Source of the DNA: Heterorhizobium halophytocola
Lineage (GTDB): Bacteria; Pseudomonadota; Alphaproteobacteria; Rhizobiales; Rhizobiaceae
Direction: 5' to 3'
Assembly (NCBI RefSeq): GCF_017873095.1
Contig: NZ_JAGGJU010000002.1
Span: 310,001-374,000, forward strand
DNA: 64,000 nucleotides
The notes beneath the pieces were generated by a model. It made no database searches and was not told the origin of the DNA. It was given only the letters and a program-made list of their open reading frames with translations. Shown here one piece after another: positions 52,148 through 63,100 of this stretch (position 1 is the stretch's first letter; the number at the start of each line of letters is the position of its first letter). The position numbers and the translations under genes were made by a program.

Positions 52148-53071
52148 ATGGCCTTCGACTGGGACGATCTCCGCTATTTTCTTTCCGTGGCCCGCACCGG
52201 TCGTCTGACGGCGGCGGCGGCCCGCATGGCGACCGATCATGCGACGATCAGCCGACGCGTCAGGGCGCTCGAGGAGAAGCTCGGGGCCGCCTTGTTCACC
52301 CGCTCGCCGCGCGGCTACACGCTCACCGATGTCGGCGAAAGCCTGTTGCGGCATGCCGAGGACATCGAAAGCACCGCGGGCAAGATCCAGAACGAGATCG
52401 CCGGCGAGCGTTTCTCGCTGAGCGGGGCCGTGCGTATCGGGGCGCCGGACGGATTCGGTGCTTTCTTCCTGGCCCCGCGGATCGGCCAGTTGTCCAGGCG
52501 CAATCCCGAGCTGGAACTGCAGATCGTCGCCATGCCCCGGTTGTTCAACCTGTCGAAGCGGGAAACCGACATCGCCATCAGCCTGTCGCGACCGGAGCGC
52601 GGGCGGCTGTTTTCCCGCAAGCTGACCGACTACACCCTGCATGTCTATGCTGCCGGCAGCTATCTGGCCGAGCATGAGCCGATCCGGCGGCGTGAGGATC
52701 TGGCGAGCCATCTGTTGATCGGCTACATCCCCGAACTGATCTATGCGCCGGAACTCGACTATATCTACACGATCGGCGAGGCGCTCTCACCACGTCTTTC
52801 GAGCACCAGTCTGCTTGGCCAGGCGCGGGCGACGGAGGCCGGGTCGGGCTTGTGCATCCTGCCGGATTTCATGGCGCGTCACATGCCGCTGCTGCAGCCC
52901 GTGCTACCCGAGACGATCGAGCTTCGCCGCACCTTCTGGCTGACCGCCCACCAGGATTCGCGGGATTCGGCCCGGGTGCAGACCGTCATCCAGTTTCTGG
53001 TCGAGCAGGTGGAGATTTCCAGCGGTGAATTCGTCGACTCCAGGCTTCCACCTGCCGGTAAAACGGGCTGA
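52148..53071 (+). CDS. LysR-family regulator divergent from mmsB
   Basis: A 307-residue LysR protein. It begins MAFDWDDLRYFLSVARTGRL, with helix-turn-helix AAAARMATDHATISRRVRAL, and has a standard co-inducer domain. ATG 52148 matches this common N-terminus; upstream in-frame sequence does not. The 228-bp divergent gap with mmsB contains GCATATGC at 52133-52140 just before the start. It probably controls mmsB, which is inference from divergence only. Confidence 0.9.
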   Translation: MAFDWDDLRYFLSVARTGRLTAAAARMATDHATISRRVRALEEKLGAALFTRSPRGYTLTDVGESLLRHAEDIESTAGKIQNEIAGERFSLSGAVRIGAPDGFGAFFLAPRIGQLSRRNPELELQIVAMPRLFNLSKRETDIAISLSRPERGRLFSRKLTDYTLHVYAAGSYLAEHEPIRRREDLASHLLIGYIPELIYAPELDYIYTIGEALSPRLSSTSLLGQARATEAGSGLCILPDFMARHMPLLQPVLPETIELRRTFWLTAHQDSRDSARVQTVIQFLVEQVEISSGEFVDSRLPPAGKTG

Positions 53072-53159
53072 CGGACGGCGATGCGGCGCCTTGCCGGGTG
53101 ACAGCCGCGCTCGCGCATGCCATAGGGAGCGCGCCTTTTCCTGAACGAGCTTCCTCCCC

Positions 53160-54782
53160 ATGATCCGCATCGAGAACATCAGCAAGTCGAACAGTCACCG
53201 TATTCTCTATATCGAGGCGTCGGCAGCGCTCAATCGCGGCGAGAAGATCGGTCTCGTCGGCCCCAACGGCTCCGGCAAGACGACGCTGTTTCGCCTGGTG
53301 ACCGGTGAGGATCAGCCCGACGAGGGCCAGGTCTCGGTCGAGAAGAACGTCTCCATCGGCTATTTCAACCAGGATGTCGGCGAAATGTCCGGTCGCTCGG
53401 CGGTGGCCGAGGTGATGGAGGGCGCAGGTCCCGTCAGCGAAGTGGCTGCCGAACTGGCCGAACTCGAAGCCGCGATGTCGGATCCCGACCGGATGGACGA
53501 GATGGACGCGATCATCGAGCGCTATGGCGAGGTGCAGGCCCGCTACGAGGAACTGGACGGCTATGCACTCGAGGGCCGCGCCCGCGAAGTTCTGGCCGGT
53601 CTGTCGTTCAGCCAGGAGATGATGGACGGTGATGTCGGCAAGTTGTCCGGCGGCTGGAAGATGCGTGTGGCGCTCGCCCGTATTCTTCTGATGCGGCCCG
53701 ACGTGATGCTGCTCGACGAGCCGTCGAACCATCTGGACATCGAAAGCCTGATCTGGCTCGAGGCCTTCCTGAAGAATTACGACGGCGCGCTGCTGATGAC
53801 CTCGCATGACCGCGAGTTCATGAACAGGATCGTCACCAAGATCATCGAGATCGATGCCGGCTCGCTGAATTCCTATTCCGGCGACTACGGCTTCTACGAG
53901 GCCCAGCGCGCCCAGAACGAGCTGCAGCAGCAAGCCCAGTTCGACCGTCAGCAGGCGATGCTGGCCAAGGAAATCAAGTTCATCGAGCGTTTCAAGGCCC
54001 GCGCCTCGCATGCCTCGCAGGTGCAGAGCCGGGTGAAGAAGCTGGAAAAGATCGACCGGGTCGAGCCGCCGATCCGCCGCCGGACGGTGGCCTTCGACTT
54101 CCTGCCTGCACCGCGGTCCGGCGACGACGTCGTCAGCCTGAAAGGCGTGCACAAGGCCTATGGCAGCCGCACCATCTATGACGGCCTCGATTTCATGATC
54201 CGCCGGCGCGAGCGCTGGTGCATCATGGGCATCAACGGTGCCGGAAAATCGACGCTGCTGAAGCTGGTAACGGGCACGACCGAGCCGGACCAGGGCGTCG
54301 TCAATCTGGGCGCCAGCGTCAAGCTCGGCTATTTCGCCCAGCATTCGATGGATCTTTTGGACGGCGAGCAGACCATTCTCGAGTGGCTGGAAAGCCGGTT
54401 CCCCAAGGCGGGCCAGTCGCCGCTGCGGGCCCTGTCCGGCTGCTTCGGCTTTTCCGGGGACGATATCGAGAAGAAGTGTCGGGTGCTGTCAGGCGGCGAA
54501 AAGGCTCGTCTGGTGATGGCCGCCATGCTGTTCGACCCGCCGAACTTCCTCGTGCTCGACGAGCCGACCAACCATCTCGACCTCGATACCAAGGAAATGC
54601 TGATCAAGGCGCTGGCGGCCTTTGAGGGCACCATGCTGTTTGTCAGCCATGACCGCCATTTTCTCTCGGCCCTGTCGAACCGGGTGCTGGAACTGACGCC
54701 CGACGGCATTCACCAATATGGCGGCGGCTACAGCGAATATGTCGAGCGCACCGGCCACGAGGCACCCGGCCTGCCGGTCTGA
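53160..54782 (+). CDS. ABC-F family ATPase
   Basis: A 540-residue protein with two ABC cassettes and no membrane segment. Cassette one has GPNGSGKTT, LSGGWKMRV and LLLDEPSNHLD; cassette two has GINGAGKST, LSGGEKARL and LVLDEPTNHLD. The linker (about 245-305) is Gln/Lys-rich helical, as in ABC-F proteins that act on the ribosome. It resembles YbiT/Uup-type housekeeping members by length. The 3' end overlaps the convergent entD gene by 55 bp. Confidence 0.92.
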   Translation: MIRIENISKSNSHRILYIEASAALNRGEKIGLVGPNGSGKTTLFRLVTGEDQPDEGQVSVEKNVSIGYFNQDVGEMSGRSAVAEVMEGAGPVSEVAAELAELEAAMSDPDRMDEMDAIIERYGEVQARYEELDGYALEGRAREVLAGLSFSQEMMDGDVGKLSGGWKMRVALARILLMRPDVMLLDEPSNHLDIESLIWLEAFLKNYDGALLMTSHDREFMNRIVTKIIEIDAGSLNSYSGDYGFYEAQRAQNELQQQAQFDRQQAMLAKEIKFIERFKARASHASQVQSRVKKLEKIDRVEPPIRRRTVAFDFLPAPRSGDDVVSLKGVHKAYGSRTIYDGLDFMIRRRERWCIMGINGAGKSTLLKLVTGTTEPDQGVVNLGASVKLGYFAQHSMDLLDGEQTILEWLESRFPKAGQSPLRALSGCFGFSGDDIEKKCRVLSGGEKARLVMAAMLFDPPNFLVLDEPTNHLDLDTKEMLIKALAAFEGTMLFVSHDRHFLSALSNRVLELTPDGIHQYGGGYSEYVERTGHEAPGLPV

Positions 54783-55519
54783 TCCGCAGCCCGGCTCGGG
54801 ATCGAAACCCGGGTCAGAACCTGGCCACCATAATGGCAGAAGCGGAAAGAGATCCGCGCGCCCTGCCGCCATCCGGGCGACAGGTCCGTCGTGAGGGCCA
54901 GAAGGCCGTGGCCGCCGCTGTCCCAGGCGACAAGCTCGGCGGCGTCGCAGTAGAACATGCAGCCGATCTGCGGATAGAGCGCCTTGAACAGGCTTTCCTT
55001 GGCCGAAAACGCAAGTGTCACGGCGAACGGATCCGGCGCCGGGCCTGACCGTTTGCGTTCATCCGCAGTCAGGACGTGACCGGCGATTTCGCCGGCCGTC
55101 TCGATATCGAGGAGTTTTTCGAGATCGATGCCGAGGCCTGCAAACTGTTGCGCCCTGCCGGTGATGGCGATCGCCCGGTCGCCGCTGTGGGAGATCGAGC
55201 CGACAATGCCGCGGGGCCAGAGCGGTGCCCGGTCGCGGCCCATGCCGGGAATGCTGTCTATGCCCGTGGAGCGCCGCAGCGCGGCGCGGGCGCAGCGCCG
55301 GCCGGCAATATATTCGGCACGTCGTCTGGGCACGGCCCCGAGGAGTGCCGGCGGCAGGGGAATGTCGTGCGGCTCGCCCACATCGCCGGTCCTGCCAAAG
55401 CTTGTCGCGACGCAATGACAGCCACAGTCCGGGTCGCCCCAGGGCCAGACGGTCTCCAGCCGGCCGAAGGCGAGGCCCTCCTCTGACCTGTCTGCAACCT
55501 CACCCGCTTGCGTCGCCAT
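54728..55519 (-). CDS. entD: 4'-phosphopantetheinyl transferase EntD-like
   Basis: A 263-residue Sfp/EntD-type transferase with the Mg-binding GIDLEKLLD motif (about 132-140) and FSAKESLFKALYPQ (about 173-186). It converts apo carrier domains of EntB and the NRPS to their active forms using CoA. It is last in the siderophore operon, 42 bp after entA, and its 3' end overlaps the convergent ABC-F gene by 55 bp. It is also preceded by VGSISHSGDRAIAI, a usual EntD element. Confidence 0.92.
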   Translation of the reverse strand: MATQAGEVADRSEEGLAFGRLETVWPWGDPDCGCHCVATSFGRTGDVGEPHDIPLPPALLGAVPRRRAEYIAGRRCARAALRRSTGIDSIPGMGRDRAPLWPRGIVGSISHSGDRAIAITGRAQQFAGLGIDLEKLLDIETAGEIAGHVLTADERKRSGPAPDPFAVTLAFSAKESLFKALYPQIGCMFYCDAAELVAWDSGGHGLLALTTDLSPGWRQGARISFRFCHYGGQVLTRVSIPSRAADQTGRPGASWPVRSTYSL

Positions 55520-55561
55520 GGTTCGACCGGTCCCGTTTCTTTCACGCGGCAGGCGCTCGGC

Positions 55562-56317
55562 TCATGTGCCGGGCGTCGCGCCGCCGTCGACGATGATCTG
55601 CTGCATCGTGATGTGGCCGGCCTGATCGGACGCCAGGAACAGCACCGTGTCGGCGATGTCATCCGGCGTGGCGATCTTGCCGAGCGGAATGCCGAGCTTG
55701 AACTGGTCCGGAATGCCCGTGATCAGCGCCTGCTTCCGGCTCTCGTCCGCGAGCATGCCGGCCAGCATCGGCGTGTCGGTCGAGCCCGGCGAGACGACAT
55801 TGCAGCGCACGCCATAAGGGGCAAGTTCCAGGCCGACGCAATGGCTGAGCGCCACCATCGCCGCCTTCGACGCGCAATAGGCGAGCATGCCGGCGCGCGG
55901 CAGGTTGGCGGCATTGGACGCGATGTTGACGACCGCACCGTGGCGTTGCTGCATGAACAGGCCGGTCCATTGGCGCAGCAGATGGAAGGGGCCCGTCGCG
56001 TTGACATCCATGCAGGCCGCCCAGTCCGCCGGCGTCAGGCTTTGACTGTCGCCGATGCGCAGGATGCCGGCGGCATTGACCAGCACGTCCAGCCGGTCCC
56101 ATTCCCGCCGCAACGCCTCGCATGTCGTGGCGATGGCGGCGGGATCGGCAAGGTCGAGCGGCAACAGACGAAACGGTGGATCGCCCTTTGCCGGCTGCAG
56201 ATCGAGGCCGATGACCTCGGCCCCTTCGGCGGAAAACCGCTCGGCGATGCGCCGGCCTATGCCTTGCGCCGCGCCGGTGACCAGCACGCGCCGGCGGTCG
56301 AATCTTGGTACTGTCAT
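55562..56317 (-). CDS. entA: 2,3-dihydro-2,3-dihydroxybenzoate dehydrogenase EntA
   Basis: A 251-residue SDR with the cofactor site VLVTGAAQGIGRRIAERF, LVNAAGILRIGDSQSL and catalytic YCASKAAMVAL. The AAGILR segment and VDGGATPGT tail are EntA-like. It oxidises 2,3-dihydro-2,3-dihydroxybenzoate to 2,3-dihydroxybenzoate (EC 1.3.1.28). It follows entB by 13 bp. The operon order entC-E-B-A equals the agbCEBA order reported for agrobactin in Agrobacterium. Confidence 0.92.
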   Translation of the reverse strand: MTVPRFDRRRVLVTGAAQGIGRRIAERFSAEGAEVIGLDLQPAKGDPPFRLLPLDLADPAAIATTCEALRREWDRLDVLVNAAGILRIGDSQSLTPADWAACMDVNATGPFHLLRQWTGLFMQQRHGAVVNIASNAANLPRAGMLAYCASKAAMVALSHCVGLELAPYGVRCNVVSPGSTDTPMLAGMLADESRKQALITGIPDQFKLGIPLGKIATPDDIADTVLFLASDQAGHITMQQIIVDGGATPGT

Positions 56318-56330
56318 GTCCGGTCTCCGA

Positions 56331-57206
56331 TCAGGCGGCGAGCCGCTTCTGCTCGATCAGGTCCCACCAGGCGTTCAGCGTCGGCACCCGCGCCAGTTCG
56401 TCGAAGCCAACCACCACCCCGCGCTCCTTGAGTTCTGCGGCGAGCATCATCACCTGCAGGGAATCGAGGCCGTAGAAGATCAGGTTCTCGTCCGGATCGA
56501 GATCGGTCTCGTCCTCGACCAGTTGCAGCACGCGGCCCTGCAGCCAGTCGCGGGTCGCGCCGCCTGCCGGACGGGCGATGCCGGCAAGGGCCGCCGTCGT
56601 CGTCACCACGCCGCATCGGGTGGCAACATAGCGCAGCGCCATGTGATGTTCGGCTTCGGAGAAATCTGCAACCGCGTCGGCGACCATGAACGGCTGGATG
56701 TCCTTCATGAAGGCCTCGATCGCGGTGACCATGCAGCCGATATGGGCGTAGACGCCGCCGATCACCAGCTGGTCGCGGCCCCAGTCGGTCATCCGCTGCT
56801 GCAGGTCGGAGCGTTCAAAGGCGCTATAGCGCCATTTGGTCAGCACCGTGTCTGCCGGATCGGGTGCAAGACGGTCGACCACTTTCTGCAGGGCCGGATC
56901 GGCGACCGTCAGGCCGGGGCCCCACATGTCGTTCAGCAGTGCGCGGTCCCCGGCGGGCTGGTCGTGCGGCTGGGCGGTATAGACGACGGGTACGCCATGC
57001 TCGCGGGCCCAGGCCTTCAGCCGCGCCAGATTGTCGATCAGGTCGCTCATCAGCGGGCCATCCCCGTCGTAGAAGCGCAGAAAATAGCGCTGCATGTCGT
57101 GGATCAGCAGCACGGCCCGTCCGGGGTCCGGCTTCCAGTCGGTCTTGTTGGTCGGCAGCGCCTCGGCTTTGGGCATCGGGTAATCGGCGATCGCGGGAAT
57201 GGTCAT
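56331..57206 (-). CDS. entB: Isochorismatase / aryl carrier protein EntB
   Basis: A 291-residue two-domain protein. The isochorismatase domain has [28 protein letters not shown] and [14 protein letters not shown] (EntB-like). The C-terminal aryl carrier domain (about 215-291) has [11 protein letters not shown], where Ser carries the phosphopantetheine arm. It hydrolyses isochorismate (EC 3.3.2.1) and then holds activated dihydroxybenzoate for the NRPS. It starts 22 bp after entE. Confidence 0.95.
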   Translation of the reverse strand: MTIPAIADYPMPKAEALPTNKTDWKPDPGRAVLLIHDMQRYFLRFYDGDGPLMSDLIDNLARLKAWAREHGVPVVYTAQPHDQPAGDRALLNDMWGPGLTVADPALQKVVDRLAPDPADTVLTKWRYSAFERSDLQQRMTDWGRDQLVIGGVYAHIGCMVTAIEAFMKDIQPFMVADAVADFSEAEHHMALRYVATRCGVVTTTAALAGIARPAGGATRDWLQGRVLQLVEDETDLDPDENLIFYGLDSLQVMMLAAELKERGVVVGFDELARVPTLNAWWDLIEQKRLAA

Positions 57207-57228
57207 GGTGTCCTCGGGTAAGATGGGG

Positions 57229-58851
57229 TCAGGCAGCGGCTGCGGACTGGGCGAGCATCTCGCGCAGCCGTTTCTTGTCGATCTTGCCGACGGCCGTCAG
57301 CGGCATCGTCTCGATGAAGCGCACGCGGTCCGGCAGCTTGTATTCGGCGACCCCGAGCATCAGCAGATGCCGGCGAAGGGCCGGTGCTTTCAGCGCGGGA
57401 TCGCTGCTGACGACGAAGGCGCAACTCTTTTCGCCGAGCAGGGCGTCCTCCATGGCGACGAGGGCTGCGTGGGTGACGTCGGGATGGCGCACGATCAGGT
57501 TCTCGATCTCCTCGGATGCCACCTTCTCGCCGCCGCGGTTGATCTGGTCCTTCACCCGTCCGACGACCTTCAGATAGCCTTGCGGCGTGCGTTGCACGAC
57601 ATCGCCGGAATAGTAGAAGCCTTCGGCATCGAAGACGCGGGCATTGTGCTCCGGTGCCCGGTAGTAGCCGCGGAAGGTGTAGGGGCCACGGGTGGCAAGC
57701 ATGCCGGGTTCGCCTTCGGGCACCGGATGCCCGTCCTCGTCGACGATCCTGATTTCGTCGTCCTCGCTGATCGGCCGTCCCTGGGTGGTGAACACCAGGT
57801 GATCCGGATCGCCGAGCCGGGTATAGTTGACCAGCCCCTCGGCCATGCCGAACACCTGCTGCAGCGCGCAACCGAGCACCTCGGGCACCTTGCGCGCCAG
57901 CGCTTCGGCAAAGCTTGCGCCGCCGACCTGCACCAGTCTCAGCGAGCGCAGGCGGTCGCGGTGGGCGGGCGCTGCCTGCAGCCACAGGGCCACGGCCGGC
58001 GGCACCAGCGGCACGATGTCGACGGCGTGCTTCTCGATCAGGTCGAAGCAGGTGAGCGGTTCGGGATTGGGCGCCATCACCACCGTTCCGCCGGCGTGGA
58101 ATACGCCGAGCGCGCCCGGCGAACTCATCGGGTAATTATGCGCGGCCGGCAGCGCGCAGAGCAGGCGCGTCTCGGGTGTGAGCCCGCAGATCTCGGCACT
58201 GGCCCGCACACTGTAGTCGTAGTCGTTATGGGTGCGCGGGATCAGCTTTGGCGTGCCGGTGCTACCGCCCGACAGCTGGAAGAAGGCGACCTCGTCCGCT
58301 GCCGAGGGACCGAAGGCGGGCGCGTAGGATGGCGGGGTTTCAAGCCAGTGGGTGAGGTCGCGCGCCGGATCCCCGTCGCCGAGCAGAAGGCAAAGCGACA
58401 GGTCGGGCGAGACGGTCTGCAACTCGTTCAGGAAGTCGTCGCCACCGAAAAGTTCATGGGCGCGGGCACCGATGAAGAGTTTTGGCTGGATCTGCTCGGC
58501 ATAGGAGGTCAGCTCAAGACGCCGATGGCTGTAGAGTGCATTGATCGGGGCCGCGCCGATCTTCAGCAGGGCGAAGAAGACGAGGTAGAATTCCGCCACG
58601 TTGGGAAGCTGGACCAGGGCGGTGTCGCCCTGGCGGATGCCCTCGCTCGCCAGCCGGCTTGCGAGGTTGAAGGACAGCCTGTCGAAGCTGTCATAGGAGA
58701 TCTTGCGGTCACCGCAGATGATCGCGGTGGCGTCGGGCCGCCATCCGGCCTGCTCCGTCAGGATGCCGGTCAGCGGCCGGTCGATCCAGTGGCCGCGGTC
58801 GCGGTAGCGACGTGCGAGCGCATCCGGCCAGCGTTGAAATTCGATTGTCAT
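57229..58851 (-). CDS. entE: 2,3-dihydroxybenzoate-AMP ligase EntE
   Basis: A 540-residue stand-alone adenylation enzyme. Core motifs are [36 protein letters not shown] (with the DHB-type YTRLGD), [14 protein letters not shown] and [17 protein letters not shown]. It activates 2,3-dihydroxybenzoate with ATP and loads it on EntB. It lies 32 bp after entC and 22 bp before entB in the operon. Confidence 0.95.
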   Translation of the reverse strand: MTIEFQRWPDALARRYRDRGHWIDRPLTGILTEQAGWRPDATAIICGDRKISYDSFDRLSFNLASRLASEGIRQGDTALVQLPNVAEFYLVFFALLKIGAAPINALYSHRRLELTSYAEQIQPKLFIGARAHELFGGDDFLNELQTVSPDLSLCLLLGDGDPARDLTHWLETPPSYAPAFGPSAADEVAFFQLSGGSTGTPKLIPRTHNDYDYSVRASAEICGLTPETRLLCALPAAHNYPMSSPGALGVFHAGGTVVMAPNPEPLTCFDLIEKHAVDIVPLVPPAVALWLQAAPAHRDRLRSLRLVQVGGASFAEALARKVPEVLGCALQQVFGMAEGLVNYTRLGDPDHLVFTTQGRPISEDDEIRIVDEDGHPVPEGEPGMLATRGPYTFRGYYRAPEHNARVFDAEGFYYSGDVVQRTPQGYLKVVGRVKDQINRGGEKVASEEIENLIVRHPDVTHAALVAMEDALLGEKSCAFVVSSDPALKAPALRRHLLMLGVAEYKLPDRVRFIETMPLTAVGKIDKKRLREMLAQSAAAA

Positions 58852-58883
58852 GGTCCGTCCCTAGATTTTTGTTGTCTTCGTCG

Positions 58884-60059
58884 TCAGGCGTCGAGCCCGC
58901 AGGCGTTCAGCATGGTTTTCAGCTTCGTCTGCACCTCCGCCCATTCCGACTTGGGCTCGGAGGCCTCGACGATGCCGGCGCCGGCAAACAGCGTGACCGT
59001 GTTGCGCCGAACCATGCCGCAACGGATCGTCACCACCCATTCGCCATTGCCCTCGGCGTCGCACCAGCCGACCATGCCGGTAAACAGGCCGCGCTCGAAC
59101 GGCTCGACGAAGCGGATCAGCCGATGCGCCCGCTCGGTCGGGAAGCCGCACACCGCCGGCGTCGGGTGAAGCCGGCAGGCAAGCTGCAGGGCACTCAGGG
59201 TGGGGTCGGCGACCGTGCCCTCGATGCGGGTCGACAGGTGCCAGAGGGCCGCCGTGTTGATCAGCGACGGCCGATCGGGCACGTCGAGCGCGGCGCAAAG
59301 CGGGGCAAGGCGTTGGCGAATGTCGTGGATGACGAGGCTGTGCTCGTACTGGTCCTTGGTCGAGGCGGCGAGTGCCTCGGCATGGGCCTGATCGGCCTGC
59401 GGATCAGCCATCCGCCTGGCCGATCCGGCCAGCGGATTGGAGAGGATCCGGTCGCCCTCCTTGCGCATCAGCAGTTCCGGGCTGACGCCGATCAGATCGC
59501 CGCCATCGGGCAGCGGAATACGGAACTGAAACCCCTTGCGGTTCTGTTCACCGAGATTGGCCAGCAGGCGATCGACATCGATGTCGCCGGCAAAGGTCAG
59601 CTCGCGCATCACCGAGAGCACGACCTTGCGCACATCGGAATGCCGGAAATTGACGATGGCATGCTCCACTGCGCGCTTGAACCCGGTCTCGTCGGGCAGG
59701 CTTTTCTGCGCTATCAGGGCGGGCATGGCGGCATCCGCGACCACCGGCCTCAAGGGGCGGGTATGCCACTCATGGTTGTCCGGCACGTAAAGGCAGGACG
59801 GCTCGCTGACGTCGAAGGGGATTGCGCCGATCAGCACGGGATTGGCGTCACCAGCCTGGCGGGCTCTGGCAAACGCCGCGGCGATCGCCGCCTGAAAAGC
59901 CCCATGCTGATTCTCTCCCCCGGTCGCGGGCAGTGCGATGGCCTCGCGAATACCGGTAGCCCGAAGTTCCCTTTCGCCCGAGGTGAATAGAAAAGAACGA
60001 TTGGAATCAATCGAGTGGGCAGGCTGTTCGTGCGTGGCCCTGAGTGCTCCCGTTTGCAT
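58884..60059 (-). CDS. entC: Isochorismate synthase EntC
   Basis: A 391-residue chorismate-binding enzyme. Conserved parts include [55 protein letters not shown] and [18 protein letters not shown]. It converts chorismate to isochorismate (EC 5.4.4.2), the first step to 2,3-dihydroxybenzoate. TAGGAGG precedes ATG 60059. It is the first gene of entCEBAD and is divergent from the NRPS across an iron-responsive-type promoter. Confidence 0.95.
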   Translation of the reverse strand: MQTGALRATHEQPAHSIDSNRSFLFTSGERELRATGIREAIALPATGGENQHGAFQAAIAAAFARARQAGDANPVLIGAIPFDVSEPSCLYVPDNHEWHTRPLRPVVADAAMPALIAQKSLPDETGFKRAVEHAIVNFRHSDVRKVVLSVMRELTFAGDIDVDRLLANLGEQNRKGFQFRIPLPDGGDLIGVSPELLMRKEGDRILSNPLAGSARRMADPQADQAHAEALAASTKDQYEHSLVIHDIRQRLAPLCAALDVPDRPSLINTAALWHLSTRIEGTVADPTLSALQLACRLHPTPAVCGFPTERAHRLIRFVEPFERGLFTGMVGWCDAEGNGEWVVTIRCGMVRRNTVTLFAGAGIVEASEPKSEWAEVQTKLKTMLNACGLDA

Positions 60060-60081
60060 GGGACACCTCCTATGCGGGTGG

Positions 60082-60125
60082 TTGACGTCGATTTATACTT
60101 GAGTATGATAATCATGTTTTGTCAA
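60082..60125. promoter_or_regulatory. Divergent siderophore promoter with RirA-type IRO box
   Basis: For the NRPS, TTGACG (60082-60087) and TATGAT (60104-60109) are separated by 16 bp. TGA-GTATGATAA-TCA (60100-60114) is the TGA-N9-TCA core of the rhizobial iron-responsive operator bound by RirA and overlaps the -10. Toward entC, a consensus -35 TTGACA occurs on the minus strand (complement of 60120-60125), with no clear -10. The region spans only 81 bp between the two start codons, so one repressor could shut both operons in iron-rich cells. Confidence 0.65.
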
Positions 60126-60140
60126 CAGCCAAGAGATCGC

Positions 60141-63100
60141 ATGCGAGATTTGACAGCTATGCAGGCCGCCTATTGGGTCGGTCGCGCTTCGCAGGAACCA
60201 CTCGGAAGGGTTGCTCCGCACCTTTACGCCGAATTCGAGGGGCGGGACCTCGATCCGCAGTCTCTGGCCAAAGCACTGGTGGCGCTTGGTGATCGTCATC
60301 CGATGCTCCGGCTCAAGGTCGGGATGGACGGGCGCCAGTGGATCGATCCGGTCGCAGCCCCGATCCCACTTGAGGTCGAGGATCTGAGGGCCCTCGACGC
60401 AGACGAGCGGGCGCGGCGACTTGCGCAAAAGCGAAGGGCATGGGGCCACAGGCGCCCGGATCTTGCAGCGGGCAGACCCGCCGCCTTCTCTGTCAGCCTG
60501 CTGCCGGACGGGGTGTGCCGTGTCCATGTCGATACCGACATGCTGGCGATCGACCCGGCCAGCATGCGTATCGTCATGGACGACCTCGCTCGTCTCTACG
60601 GGGCGGGGACGAGCGTGGACGAGGCCGATGGCCCGACCTTTTTCGACTGGCTCGACCGGCTGAACGGTGATGCGGAGGTTCGGCGTCTGCGGGAGCGGGA
60701 TCGTGAATGGTGGCGGAACCGCCTTGCCGAGATTCCACCGGCGCCACCCCTGCCTGCCCCCGGGAAAAACCAGTCTGCAGTCGTGCGGAGTAGCCGGCTT
60801 GCCGCCACCCTTCCGGCCTCGGCATGCGACGCGCTGGAAGAGAGGGCCCGCGGCCTTCGGGTCACCACGTCGACACTGATGCTCGCGCTTTTTGCCCTTG
60901 CCGTTCATCGCGCCACCGGGGCGCAGGAGTTTCGCCTGGCTGTGCCGACCTTCTGGCGCCGGCCGCTGGTCGACAAGGTCGATGCGATCGTCGGCGAGTT
61001 CTCCAATGTGCTGGTTCTGGGCGTGGCGATCGACCGTGCCGAGAGCCTTGCGCAGTTTGCCACGGGCCTCTTCGGCCAGATGAGTGACCTCCAGTCGCAC
61101 CAGGCCTATCCCGGCGTCAGCATCATGCGCGACTTGTCCCGGGCGCGCGGCGGCGTGGAGACGTCGCCGTTCGTCTTCACCGCCGGCTTTGACATGGCCG
61201 GGGGATCGCTGTTTTCGCAGCGGGTCGGCCGGGTGTTCGGGCCGATGGTCCATGCGATTTCACAAGGACCGGGCGTGGTGCTGGACGCGCAGCTCGTGCG
61301 CCTCGACAGCGGGCTCCTGATCAACTGGGACATCCGGCTGGATGTCTTGCCGGAAGACTGGATCGGCGCGATGTTCGACGATTATCTGCATCTCGTGAAG
61401 CAGGTCGCCGGGACGCCGGATTGCGGGCGCCTGTCGCTCGGGGCTTTCGCGCCTGCCAGCGCCGCGGCTTTGCCGGTTCGGGAAACGCCGCTGACACCCC
61501 TGCAGAAGGCCTATCTGCTCGGCCGGGCCGGACATCTGCCGCTCGGCGGTGTCGCCATGCAGGAGTTTCGCGCCTATCGCGGCACAATCGACCTTGGTCG
61601 GCTGGAAGCAAGGCTTGCAGATATGGTCGTGCGCCATGAGAGCCTGCGTACCCATGTCGACGCGGTGAGGCTGGTCCAGTGGATTTCTCCTGAGCCCGCT
61701 ATCAATTACCAGGTGATCGATCTCTCCGACCGGACGGAGGACGCCGCGCACCACCATGTCGATAACCTGGCGCACGATTTTGCCCATGAACTCTCCGATC
61801 TCGAGCGCTCTCCCTGGCAGGTCACGGCCTTCCGACTGCCGCACGGACATGGGAGCAGCAGCGCTGACAATGACGAAGACAATGCGGTTGTCTTCCTGCG
61901 CTTCGACGCCCTGATCCTCGACGGGCGGGCGATCGCGGCGCTGGCGGTCGAACTGTTTGGCGGGGAGCCGCCGCCAGAGCCTGCCGCATCGGCCGTCGCG
62001 GCAGTCAGCGATGCGCCGGCGGCCAAGCGCGCCGAGGATGCCGCCTATTGGGCAAAGAAGCTGCAGGACGTCGATGGTCCACCGCAACTGCCCTTTTCGA
62101 AGCCGCTTTCGACCATCGGCACATCCCGCTATGCCCGGCAGAGCCTGACGATCGAGAAGGCGCGGTTTACCAGCCTGGCCCGCATCGGCGCAAGGCAGGG
62201 CCTGTTCAAGAACTCCGTGTTGACAGCTGTCACCCTTGAAGTGTTGTCGCTCTGGCTGAATGAAGGCGGGCTGTGCGTCGGCCTGCCGGTGGCACCGCCG
62301 GCCAATGGGGCGCTTGCCAATCGTTCCAGTTTCATCGCCGTTGCCTGGGACCGGCAGGTCGGCGACTTTGCCATGCGCGCCGCGCGGCTGCAGAGTGACG
62401 TGCTTGACGGTCTCGGCCATCTCGATTTTTCCGGCGTCGACATTGCGCGTCTGTTGTTGAGCGCCCATCCCGGCGCTCTGGCGCTGCCGGTGGTGATCAC
62501 CAACGGCCTGAACTGGCCAGTGGCGGCCGCCGATGCCGCCATGCAGCCTGTCCGCGGTCAGACCCAGACGCCGCAAGTGGCAATCGACATTCGCTTCGGC
62601 CACGATCCGCATGGCAATCTGGTGTTCGACGTCGATTATGCGCGCGCCGCGATCGGGGCCGATATCGTCGGCGACCTGCTGGCGACCATCGACCGCAGCA
62701 TCGCGCTCATTGTCGAGACCGACAGGCTTGAAGTCAGCCCGCTAGAGGTGGTCGATCTCGACCATTACCGGCTGAACGGCGCGCCCACCGATTTCACGTG
62801 CGATCCGTTTCTGGCAAGGATTGCCGGTAATCTTTTCGACGGAACCCGGCAAGGCACGGCGCTGATCACGGGTGCGCGGCGGATGTCCTACGCCGAACTC
62901 GGGCAATCGGTCGGCCGGGCCATGGCCGGGTTGACGGCTTTGGGGATCGGTACCGGCAAGGTGGTGGCAGTCTGCCTGCCGCGCGGGCCGGAACATACGG
63001 CTGTGACGCTGGCGACCGCGCTGATCGGTGGCATCTGGGTGCCGATCGATGCCGGTTCACCGCCCGACCGGCTCGATTATCTCCTGCGAAATTGCCAGCC

